Origin: JAHDFB01 sp964607315
GTDB lineage: Bacteria > Bacteroidota > Bacteroidia > Chitinophagales > Saprospiraceae
Direction of reading: 5' to 3'
Assembly (NCBI GenBank): GCA_964607315.1
Contig: CAZSKA010000066.1
Span: forward strand, 1-15,400
DNA: 15,400 bases
Both the position numbers and the translations under genes were made by a program. How positions within the stretch are numbered: the first letter of the stretch is position 1; the number at the start of each line of letters is the position of its first letter. Shown in pieces: positions 1 to 6,337 of this stretch. The notes below the pieces were generated by a model. The model was not told the origin of the DNA and made no database searches. It saw only the letters and a list, made by a program, of their open reading frames with translations.

Positions 1-242
1 TCTTCAAACCCATGAGAAGGAATGAAAATAGATAAATAATTAGTGTCTACATTATTAAAAACTTTTTCAGTAGTAAAGTTTAAACTTCCAAATTCATAGT
101 AATCATAATCGAAGATAGTCCGACAAATGGTAGAAGGATGTTGTTCCTCATTTTCCTCATTATTTTCCATATTATCTATGTTTTCAGCGCAAGAGAATAG
201 AAAAAAACAAGCAAGCAAGAAAATAATATAGGTGTTATTCAT
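1..242 (-). CDS. Putative outer-membrane lipoprotein, C-terminus beyond window
   Basis: This is the N-terminal 80 codons of a gene reading off the left edge. The start ATG is at 242-240. Residues 1-17 form a hydrophobic signal segment ending in Leu-Phe-Ser before Cys18, a lipobox for signal peptidase II, so the product should be an anchored lipoprotein. After the Cys comes an Asp/Glu/Asn-rich stretch (about residues 19-34), which resembles acidic export signals that send some Bacteroidota lipoproteins to the cell surface; that is inference. The mature part begins with an aromatic-rich stretch (about 43-51) and shows no family I recognise. The start overlaps the last codons of the T9SS-like tail remnant, which suggests the two were once co-transcribed. 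The lipoprotein call is fairly sure; the function is unknown. Confidence 0.7.
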   Translation of the reverse strand, partial: MNNTYIIFLLACFFLFSCAENIDNMENNEENEEQHPSTICRTIFDYDYYEFGSLNFTTEKVFNNVDTNYLSIFIPSHGFE

Positions 243-408
243 ATTTAAAAATTAATTTGTTTTCAATATTATTAATTTGGAGTATGTACGGTCCTTCTTT
301 TAGGCCTAAAGTTCCTAAATCTATAGTAATTTCTCTTGTATTACTGAATTTTTTATTATATATATGTTTTCCTTGGATAGAACTCAAATATGTACCTTGG
401 AAATATAG
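235..408 (-). pseudogene. C-terminal remnant of a T9SS-secreted protein (sorting-domain-like tail)
   Basis: On the minus strand 57 codons stay open from just after a stop at 411-409 to a TAA at 237-235, with no start codon of its own. The translation carries a pattern like type A T9SS C-terminal sorting domains: a QGK turn, strand IYNKKF, strand ITIDLGTL, then GPYILQI and a last beta strand. In such domains the usual form is G-(K/R)-x-(V/I)-(Y/F), an I-D-L strand and a G-x-Y-x-(L/V)-x-(I/V) strand near the C-terminus; here the final segment ends in LIFKYE rather than the common Lys-rich end. The rest of the gene is missing because other DNA joins at about 378-411. The stop overlaps the start of the downstream lipoprotein gene by 8 bases. 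It could also be a chance fragment of another beta-rich domain. Confidence 0.5.
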
Positions 409-856
409 TTAGATTCGAAGATAGAATTGATGATTAAGTAAATGGAAGTAGATACGATCTACTCTTTAAAGATGGAAATAATGTAGAAATATTTGCGGAA
501 TTTAAGAGTTATCTTCCAAATTCTCTTTCTAGTTTTCTATCTCCAAATAGTGCAACATTACAACAATTTCTCACCTATTTAGATGCAACAAATTCTATAG
601 ACCGACTACGGTATTTCTTTGATGCTGGAAAAATTTCAGAAATTCAGTTGTTAAAAATAGATTCAAAACAGTTTTTGTAAATAATGCGGATACTTGGTTC
701 AAATCAGTAGATGAAGGAGGTTTAGGACTAGATAAGATGAAACAACTTTTTGAAAAATCTCCTTTTTTCTTTGAAGATTCTACAGATTTTATAGAATTAT
801 TAAATAATAATTCAAATTTTAGAGACCACGTATTTAGTTTTGTAAAATCAAATTAA
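390..856 (+). pseudogene. Decayed PD-(D/E)XK-like nuclease toxin C-terminal domain
   Basis: Three open segments make one protein-like sequence when joined: codons 390-434, a TAA stop at 435-437, codons 438-677 in the same frame, then a shift of one base near 662-665 into the frame that runs to the stop at 854-856. Adding one base near 662 gives continuous sequence through LLKID and TVFVNNADTWF. The middle part reads RYDLLF, then 14 codons after that Asp comes AEFKSY, fitting a D-(x)n-E-x-K nuclease core with Asp at 456-458, Glu at 498-500 and Lys at 504-506. An alpha-helical, Phe-rich C-terminal part follows. Domains of this layout, with an E-x-K-(S)-(W/Y) motif, occur at the C-termini of Bacteroidota polymorphic (Rhs-type) toxins; I say this from memory. 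The upstream delivery portion is absent: a TAG lies at 378-380. The next gene begins one base after the stop. Confidence 0.55.
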
Positions 857-857
857 A

Positions 858-1937
858 ATGATAAAATACTTAAGACAAGAACAAGGAATTAATGGTGTGT
901 ATGTAGATCACTATAATACATATTTTTGGAAGAAACGTCAATTGCTAAAGAATGAAGAAGTATTTTTTGATGGTGATATAAGAAGAATAGTTGTTGGTTA
1001 TGGGATTATTTTAGTAGTTGATTCTGACAAAAATCTTACTCGTATTAAAGCAAATGAAAAAAGGAAATACGAAGGGATAAAAGGATTAGATGTTATCATT
1101 GATGAAAATAATATTATAAGAAGTATATGGAACAAAGATTATACAAAGTCATTTAAACTAAGAATAAACTTAAAAGAAAGTATTGAAGTTTGGAAAACTG
1201 AAAGTTATTTTGGAAATCCTATAATAATTGATAATGATCTTTATGGAATTTATCCACAGAATATTTACCATATTGATGTGGAAGATGGTCAACCACTTTG
1301 GAACAGTGACATCTCGCAATTCGGTACTTACAATAATTTCTGGAAGGAAGAAAAACAAGTTGAAGTCAAGCAAATTGTTGGTAAGTGGAAAGAACAATTA
1401 ATTGTTCAGCTTAATAATGGAACTTTTATAGGAATAGAAAGTAAGAATGGGAATTTGTTATGGTCTAAAAACAATGTCGATAATAATTTCACTGGTCAAC
1501 AATTAAGTAATGGCTTTGGCCAGCCTGATTATCCGTTTATAGATGAAGATAAGGGTGTTGTTTATATTCTACAAGGTGAGTTATTTATTAAATTAGATAT
1601 TGAAAATCAAAAAGCTTCTTACGAATGGAGCAGTGTAGATGATAATCCAGAACAATATTTCTTTATAAAAGATTCTAGAAAGGTGGGTGATAAGATTTAT
1701 TTTACAGCTTCTTTACATCCTGGCTCATCATTAGTAAATCAAATCGGTGTATTTGATATCAATCTTAAAAAAGTAATTTGGCAGTATGAATTAGAATTGG
1801 ATAAAGGAGTTTTTATTCGTGCAAGTCAAAATAATATACAAGTTGATATTAATCATCTTTACATTCTAGACTCTAGCGCAACTCTTCATGTATTTGAAAG
1901 GGAAGAATACAGTAAAATTAATCCCCCAAAAACATGA
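858..1937 (+). CDS. Cytoplasmic PQQ-like beta-propeller protein, candidate immunity protein
   Basis: A 359-residue protein without signal peptide or membrane segment. It shows beta-propeller blades of the PQQ/BamB-like type: repeats ending in a small turn plus Leu/Ile-Trp, for example GQPLW (about residue 143), NGNLLW (about 198) and KKVIW (about 303), each followed by strand-like sequence. BamB itself is an outer-membrane lipoprotein; this one lacks the lipobox and should stay in the cytoplasm. It starts one base after the stop of the decayed toxin remnant, the usual position of an immunity gene, and it is intact while the toxin is broken. The immunity role is inferred from position only. 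Its 3' end overlaps the convergent substrate-binding/OmpA gene by 20 bases. Codon use is very AT-rich. The fold call is fairly sure; the role is not. Confidence 0.65.
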   Translation: MIKYLRQEQGINGVYVDHYNTYFWKKRQLLKNEEVFFDGDIRRIVVGYGIILVVDSDKNLTRIKANEKRKYEGIKGLDVIIDENNIIRSIWNKDYTKSFKLRINLKESIEVWKTESYFGNPIIIDNDLYGIYPQNIYHIDVEDGQPLWNSDISQFGTYNNFWKEEKQVEVKQIVGKWKEQLIVQLNNGTFIGIESKNGNLLWSKNNVDNNFTGQQLSNGFGQPDYPFIDEDKGVVYILQGELFIKLDIENQKASYEWSSVDDNPEQYFFIKDSRKVGDKIYFTASLHPGSSLVNQIGVFDINLKKVIWQYELELDKGVFIRASQNNIQVDINHLYILDSSATLHVFEREEYSKINPPKT

Positions 1938-3582
1938 ATTCCATTCTTCTATTCTTGGCCTTGCAGGCATCGCTTGGTAGAGATTCACAACCTTTTACTG
2001 GATTAGTGGAGCCGTTTCCTTTGATGATGAAACGATTCGGGTCATAATCGTATTTTTCTATTAGGTAGGATACCACGGCACTGGCTCTGTCTTCTGAAAG
2101 TTGTTGGTCGTTTTCTGGATTTCCAGTAGAAGCTACATTACCTTCAATTCTAACTTGAGCATTAGCGTATGTTTGCAGAAGATCCCTAATTTTAACGTCG
2201 ATAAAACTTTGGGCGGAAGCCGATAACTTTGCAGAACCAGGTGAAAAATTAATGATCAATGGTTTTGTGGAGAAGGCTTTTCTATTTGCGTCTGGTTCGG
2301 AAATTGTACTGAAATCTTTGTCGCTTTCTGCACCGAAATTTTCTCCTTTTAACTCTTTATCCGCATTATTAATTGCGTCCATATTTATGATGGATTTCCA
2401 ACGTGGTCGTGCACTCGGTGCAAGTTTACTGGCAGCATAGATTTTACCCATGTCTTTGTAGATTCCCTCAGCTTTTATTCCCGTATACGAACCATTCAAT
2501 CCAAAAAAGTTTTTGTTATCTTCATGAGAAGCTATTCGCACTTTATCCATCACTTCCAATACTTGTTGTTCCGTATAACGAGAATCTTTGGCGTAGATGT
2601 ATGCTGCTGTTTCGTATGCATTTCTGTCGTTGTTTATTTCAGAAACAGCAGTCATCCACGCTTTGTAGAACTGATTGATGATGTTCTTTTTCTCATTTAA
2701 GAAGTCTTTTTTAACTACAAAACATCTCGCTACAACATGTGAAGCTTCTTTAGTAGTTTGTAAAAGATTCGCATTCATTTTTCTGGCTAAAGCCTCAGGT
2801 TCATTCGTAGGAACTACAAAGGCTTGTGCATTATTACTGTTGAATTTTTCGTAAGCAGCTTCGTTGCGTTCTATTCCACTGAAATTAATATCTCTACCAC
2901 TCATTCCACTTGCCTCCAATGCTCGCTGCATGAAAGTTTCGCTTGCACTTCCTCTTCTCAATGCGACACGTTGATTGTCAAGATCATTTACATTTTTGTA
3001 TTTACTGTTGGCTATTAAAGCTAAGTCCCCTCTCGACCAATCTACTTGCATAAATACCTGTGGTTTGTCATCTTTCCATCGTTCAGCGAAAGTTGTCATC
3101 TCATCGATACTATGAATCATGACATCAAATTCGTCCTTCTCCCAGGCATCCATGGCTGCATCTAGATTATTGTACAATACAAATTCTACTTTGAATCCAA
3201 ATTCTTTAAAAAATCTAGATTCTTCATTTCCAAACCATCCTTTATTAAAGTAAATACCCGGAATTGCACTTCCATTGTCGAATAACTGAACTCTTAATTG
3301 GGTTTTGTTTAATTCAGCTTGCCTAGCGGCTTCTTCTTCCTGTTTTTTTATCTCAGCAGCTTGTTTATCTGCTTCTTCTTTTGCTAATCTCTTTTGTTCT
3401 TGTTTTAGGGCTTTCTCTTTTGCATTTTGCTCTTGTTCTTTTTTTCTATCTAGCTCTATTTGGTCTAGTTTAGAACCTAAAGATGTGCTTGTTACAAGGA
3501 ATCTGATTCCAAGTACAATTGCAGCAACAATGCTTACAGTAATGATGATTTTAGAAAAAGTAGTAAGTTTTCTTTTTGCCAT
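1918..3582 (-). CDS. Membrane-anchored coiled coil / substrate-binding / OmpA-like fusion protein
   Basis: A 554-residue protein with, in order: a basic N-terminus and one TM helix (about 9-31); a Lys/Glu/Gln-rich coiled coil (about 38-92); a periplasmic substrate-binding domain of the NMT1/SsuA/phosphate-binding kind (about 95-410, with DVMIHSIDEM, LALIANS and VALRRGSASETF typical of such folds); a linker; and an OmpA C-terminal-like domain (about 440-552, with LSEDRA and NRRMEF). The topology is inner-membrane anchored with the rest in the periplasm. OmpA domains bind peptidoglycan through an Asp in GHTD and an Arg in LSxxRA; here the Arg is kept (R499) but GHTD reads GNVA (481-484). Cys532 and Cys540 may form a disulfide. 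It is the third gene of a three-gene operon, 3 bases after the PspA-like gene. No ABC permease or ATPase lies nearby, so a sensory or structural role is more likely than import. Confidence 0.85.
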   Translation of the reverse strand: MAKRKLTTFSKIIITVSIVAAIVLGIRFLVTSTSLGSKLDQIELDRKKEQEQNAKEKALKQEQKRLAKEEADKQAAEIKKQEEEAARQAELNKTQLRVQLFDNGSAIPGIYFNKGWFGNEESRFFKEFGFKVEFVLYNNLDAAMDAWEKDEFDVMIHSIDEMTTFAERWKDDKPQVFMQVDWSRGDLALIANSKYKNVNDLDNQRVALRRGSASETFMQRALEASGMSGRDINFSGIERNEAAYEKFNSNNAQAFVVPTNEPEALARKMNANLLQTTKEASHVVARCFVVKKDFLNEKKNIINQFYKAWMTAVSEINNDRNAYETAAYIYAKDSRYTEQQVLEVMDKVRIASHEDNKNFFGLNGSYTGIKAEGIYKDMGKIYAASKLAPSARPRWKSIINMDAINNADKELKGENFGAESDKDFSTISEPDANRKAFSTKPLIINFSPGSAKLSASAQSFIDVKIRDLLQTYANAQVRIEGNVASTGNPENDQQLSEDRASAVVSYLIEKYDYDPNRFIIKGNGSTNPVKGCESLPSDACKAKNRRMEFMFLGD

Positions 3583-3585
3583 GAA

Positions 3586-4605
3586 TTATTCAAAAAACGT
3601 ATCGTATTGATTATCTCTATTTTCCACTTTTTCTCTTTGCGGAATTTCATTAAGGTCTAAAACATTTTCATCGTCAGCTGCTTCTTCAAGAATGTTTAAT
3701 TTTTCTCCTTCACCTAATAATAAGCTAGATCCCTCTTTTTCCCACTCTTCTAACATTTTTAAACCTTCTTCTTCAAAAACACCATTTTGAAGGTCAAGAG
3801 AAGCCATGAATCCTTCTGAAACTTGCATAAAGCGCTCCATTTCTCCCACTTTTTGAGAAACATCATCTGCAACTGCTTCTAATGCTCTATCAAACATTTC
3901 CTTCTTATCTTTATCTCCTTTCAAAATTTTCATTGCTGTTCCCATCGCATTATGTGAAGCAACAATTGCTTTTCTCTCTTGCTCTTTTACATGAACTTGA
4001 TCTTCTATATCTTCAAGCATGATTTCAGAATTCTCGTACATCCTATTCAATACTCTGTATAGGACTTCCATCTTCTGATAAAGCTTATCTAGTTTAATAT
4101 TGGAGTTCTTAAGACGACTTGCTTTTCTCGTCTTCAAAATCACAACATTTCTTTTATTCTCTTTTTTAGCAGCGCCAGCTTCGGTAAGATTGCTACTGAT
4201 TTGTTTTTCATTGTTTAGCATCAACTCCTTTAGTGTGTGCATTTGAACTCGCAACTGGCTAATCTGGCGATTCATTTTTCGAAGATTCGTTCTCAAATCA
4301 TCGATATATGACTTCAAGATTCCTATAGGATCCATTTTAATGAAAATCCCAGTAATCCATCTCATTGCACTTTTGAAAATATAGGAAACTAAAGCCCTAG
4401 CCTTTGGGTCAACCGCAGTCCAAACCAACATCAATAGCAGAATAATCCCTACAATTATACCAACAGTTGATTTAAAGAAACCAATGATTGCAAGTAGAAA
4501 TGCATTAACGAGTACAACACCTCCTATAATTGTACCTGCAAGAAAAATTATACCTGTTAATCCTTCCGGTCTTTTCCAAAATGTTTTTTTCTTCTGTTCA
4601 GCCAT
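3586..4605 (-). CDS. Two-TM protein with PspA/ESCRT-III-like coiled-coil body
   Basis: A 339-residue protein. Two adjacent hydrophobic helices (about 17-41 and 45-64) form a membrane hairpin, a third amphipathic stretch lies at about 70-90, and the rest is a long charged alpha-helical region (about 97-290). The helix beginning MDPIGILKSYIDDLR followed by long heptad-rich helices resembles the first helices of PspA/IM30 (DPE-x-x-(L/M) start, then a coiled-coil hairpin). PspA proteins are bacterial ESCRT-III relatives that coat and remodel the inner membrane under envelope stress. Unlike PspA it carries built-in TM helices. The C-terminal tail (about 290-339) is acidic and probably disordered. 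It starts on the base right after the stop of the 233-residue gene and ends 3 bases before the fusion gene, so the three are surely co-transcribed. The PspA link rests on pattern, not on a search. Confidence 0.7.
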   Translation of the reverse strand: MAEQKKKTFWKRPEGLTGIIFLAGTIIGGVVLVNAFLLAIIGFFKSTVGIIVGIILLLMLVWTAVDPKARALVSYIFKSAMRWITGIFIKMDPIGILKSYIDDLRTNLRKMNRQISQLRVQMHTLKELMLNNEKQISSNLTEAGAAKKENKRNVVILKTRKASRLKNSNIKLDKLYQKMEVLYRVLNRMYENSEIMLEDIEDQVHVKEQERKAIVASHNAMGTAMKILKGDKDKKEMFDRALEAVADDVSQKVGEMERFMQVSEGFMASLDLQNGVFEEEGLKMLEEWEKEGSSLLLGEGEKLNILEEAADDENVLDLNEIPQREKVENRDNQYDTFFE

Positions 4606-5307
4606 CTATTTGGTTATATATTTTTTGATCTTTGAAACATCCTCTTTTATCTGGTTCATAATCATTTGATATGAAGCCATAAATTGATCTTTGGTGAGTT
4701 GTACTTTACCAGCAACCTGATTAATTTCTTTTTTCGCTACTTTTAGATCCTCTTCCGTCTTTTCAATATCAGCGATTAATTTTTGGAGCTGTGATTTTTT
4801 CTTTTCGAGTCCAGATGTCAAACGTACAAGTTTATCTTCTCTTGCTTTTACTTGTTTGGCTTGTTGATCTCTAAAAGTTGCTTCAAAGTTCTGTTTTTCT
4901 GCCTTTAAAACATCTATATAATGCTGAGAAGTTTCAATTAATTTTTCTTTTGTAACACCATTGTTACTCAAAACAGCATAAGAAGATTTATAACGCGTGG
5001 GTTCATCATCAATTACACCTTTAAGTGAATGAAGGCTATCTTTGAATTCCAGGTAATCACTTCCATCCAGATTGTTCTTGTTCAAAGCCTTTAACAAAAT
5101 GCTTGTGAACTTTTTTGCAGGTTTTATATCACCTTGTATATTACTTTCGAATGTTTCAGTTTCAATAATAGGTTCAGGTGTATCAGATTTTTTAGATTTA
5201 GACTTCGTTTTTTTAGGAGGTTCAGATTGTTCTTGAACCACCTTCTCTAGCTTTTCCTCTATGGATTCTTCCTCGACGATGAACAGCCTTTTAATTTTCT
5301 TCAACAT
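4606..5307 (-). CDS. Cytoplasmic coiled-coil protein, first gene of envelope operon
   Basis: A 233-residue protein with no signal peptide or TM segment. Residues 1-60 are a basic start followed by a Lys/Ser/Pro-rich, probably disordered linker (around 28-45). Residues about 65-140 form a compact helical domain with a patterned sequence (FTSILLKALNKNN, DYLEFKDSL, a GVTKEKL turn). Residues about 140-200 are a strong coiled coil with Lys/Glu/Gln heptads, followed by a short helical tail. I do not recognise a named family; the helical domain gives the impression of a conserved one. It is the first gene of the operon, abutting the PspA-like gene, whose ATG follows its TAG with no gap, so translation is probably coupled. 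Its likely job is a soluble partner or adaptor on the cytoplasmic face; that is inference from context. Confidence 0.7.
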   Translation of the reverse strand: MLKKIKRLFIVEEESIEEKLEKVVQEQSEPPKKTKSKSKKSDTPEPIIETETFESNIQGDIKPAKKFTSILLKALNKNNLDGSDYLEFKDSLHSLKGVIDDEPTRYKSSYAVLSNNGVTKEKLIETSQHYIDVLKAEKQNFEATFRDQQAKQVKAREDKLVRLTSGLEKKKSQLQKLIADIEKTEEDLKVAKKEINQVAGKVQLTKDQFMASYQMIMNQIKEDVSKIKKYITK

Positions 5308-5477
5308 GTTTATTCGTTTTTTCCTTGCTAGCTCTGAAAGTTAATTAAAATACACTCAAATTGGCAAATAAGTTGATAAAAGCAATTGATAAGTGAAATA
5401 AAGATACATATTATCGTAAAAACTCGACGAAAATCAGATTTTACACTATTATATCTTTGGGTTTAACCCAAAAATAA
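5308..5477. other. Intergenic region upstream of the three-gene envelope operon
   Basis: These 170 bases separate the end of the thioredoxin-fold gene from the start of the coiled-coil gene, both on the minus strand, so the operon promoter should lie here. On the minus strand the nearest match to the Bacteroidota -7 element (TAnnTTTG) is TATCTTTA at about 5405-5398, one base off, without a clear -33 partner. The left-reading gene's end is followed by the GGG/CCC palindrome described separately. No ORF of note is present. Confidence 0.35.
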
Positions 5478-5486
5478 TCATTGAAA
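5456..5486. repeat. GGG/CCC palindrome with flank, copy 1
   Basis: The palindrome TTTGGGTTTAACCCAAA at 5456-5472 can form a 7-bp stem with a 3-base loop. It is followed by AAAATAATCATTGAA, nearly the same as the flank of the palindrome at 9331 (18 of 21 bases shared from the CCC onward). It sits just past the stop of the thioredoxin-fold gene, and the flank includes that stop codon (5480-5478). In the minus direction no U-run follows the stem, so a classical intrinsic terminator is doubtful, though a transcript-end or RNA-stability role is possible. Confidence 0.5.
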
Positions 5487-6332
5487 ATCAAATGTAGATT
5501 CTAGGATAGCACAAAAGTCTGCCGCCTGTTTATCATCTAGTAACCTTTTTCGAAGTTCTTGGTATACTGCTTCTGACTTTTCTTTATCGCCGTCGAGGTA
5601 TTCTCCGTGACTAATGGCAAAAAGAAGTAAGCTATGATTACTTGCTAAAAGTCCTTTTTTACCTATTTTATAAAATTTCCTTAAAGAAGAACTATTTGGA
5701 TATTGTATTTGCTCAAGTAGGTTTTCTAGGATTTTTAATCTTTGTTCTTGTACAGGATCAAAGTCTAATTCAAGACTTTTTAAATTTTCTAATGCATTAG
5801 ATGCCATATCTGTAAAATCACTCTCTATAAATTCAGGTGCTTTTATACTTGCTTTCAGATATTCTTCTAAAAGAAGCAGATTTCCAAGAGCGTCTTCATC
5901 CGAAAAGACTGTTTTTAATTGACAGATTTTTCGAACATTGTTTTGAAGAGAAGATAGAATGTCATCTAGTTCAAAAACAGAATAGTTGCCATAAGTTCTG
6001 AAAACTAGCTCCCCTTTTGGGGTGAATAACATGATAGTAGGTGAGAAAATTACTTCGTATTTATTTGCTAAATCTAATTGGTTGGTAAGATCAACACTTA
6101 CAGGAATAAAATCAGATAACTTATTAACTATTACTTCGTCTGACCACGCTTCATCGGATATAAATAATGGAACCTCATCCTGCATTACCCCAAATTCTAC
6201 TAGCACATTTTTATTTTCTTCCATTCCTAATTTGAATCCATCTTCTAGGGATGTTTGCCATTCTGTGTTTTGGGCTTTAAGCCCAAAGAAAAAAAGATAA
6301 GAAATAAAGGTGAGAAGTATAGTTCTATTCAT
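5478..6332 (-). CDS. Exported thioredoxin-fold protein lacking CXXC
   Basis: A 284-residue protein with a signal peptide (about 1-20, cleavage near KAQ-N). Residues about 25-135 have a thioredoxin-like pattern: NVLVEFGV as the central strand, WSDEVIVNKL in the helix region seen in thioredoxin_7/DsbD-C type domains, and YEVIFSPTIMLFTPKGE with the cis-Pro loop (Pro98). Where the redox motif should be, the sequence is VMQDEV (49-54), so both catalytic cysteines are absent and redox catalysis is unlikely. The remaining part (about 140-284) is helical and could be TPR-like. The gene starts 5 bases after the upstream GATase1-like gene and probably shares its transcript. It likely acts in the periplasm as a binding or chaperone-like protein; the substrate is unknown. 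Confidence 0.75.
   Translation of the reverse strand: MNRTILLTFISYLFFFGLKAQNTEWQTSLEDGFKLGMEENKNVLVEFGVMQDEVPLFISDEAWSDEVIVNKLSDFIPVSVDLTNQLDLANKYEVIFSPTIMLFTPKGELVFRTYGNYSVFELDDILSSLQNNVRKICQLKTVFSDEDALGNLLLLEEYLKASIKAPEFIESDFTDMASNALENLKSLELDFDPVQEQRLKILENLLEQIQYPNSSSLRKFYKIGKKGLLASNHSLLLFAISHGEYLDGDKEKSEAVYQELRKRLLDDKQAADFCAILESTFDFQ
6269..6287. repeat. GGG/CCC palindrome inside a signal-peptide coding region
   Basis: TTTGGGCTTTAAGCCCAAA has two perfect 9-base arms around one central base. It lies within codons for the end of the signal peptide of the thioredoxin-fold gene. It shares the TTTGGGxTT...AAxCCCAAA form of the palindromes at 5456 and 9331 but not their flanks, so it may be a coincidence of coding for Phe-Gly-Leu-Lys-Ala. 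Confidence 0.35.
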
Positions 6333-6337
6333 GTTAT

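Noticed and set aside
299..310. TTTAGGCCTAAA perfect 12-bp palindrome
   Set aside because: It falls inside the T9SS-like tail remnant coding for Leu-Gly-Leu-Lys and has no second copy that I can find in the window.
390..434. A short separate gene starting at the ATG at 390
   Set aside because: It would be 15 codons long; the sequence makes better sense as the first part of the broken toxin domain continuing past the stop.
3305..3610. A 101-codon plus-strand frame rich in Phe, Ser and Cys
   Set aside because: It is the reverse of the Lys/Glu/Gln-rich coiled-coil and TM region of the minus-strand fusion gene, which commonly yields such shadows.
5452..5459. TATCTTTG on the plus strand, an exact -7 consensus match
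   Set aside because: No plus-strand gene follows; downstream genes are all on the minus strand to 9321, and the match runs into the palindrome.
5456..5472. Palindrome as a classical intrinsic terminator of the thioredoxin-fold gene
   Set aside because: In the minus direction the stem is followed by GATATAAT rather than a run of T, so I list it as a repeat only.
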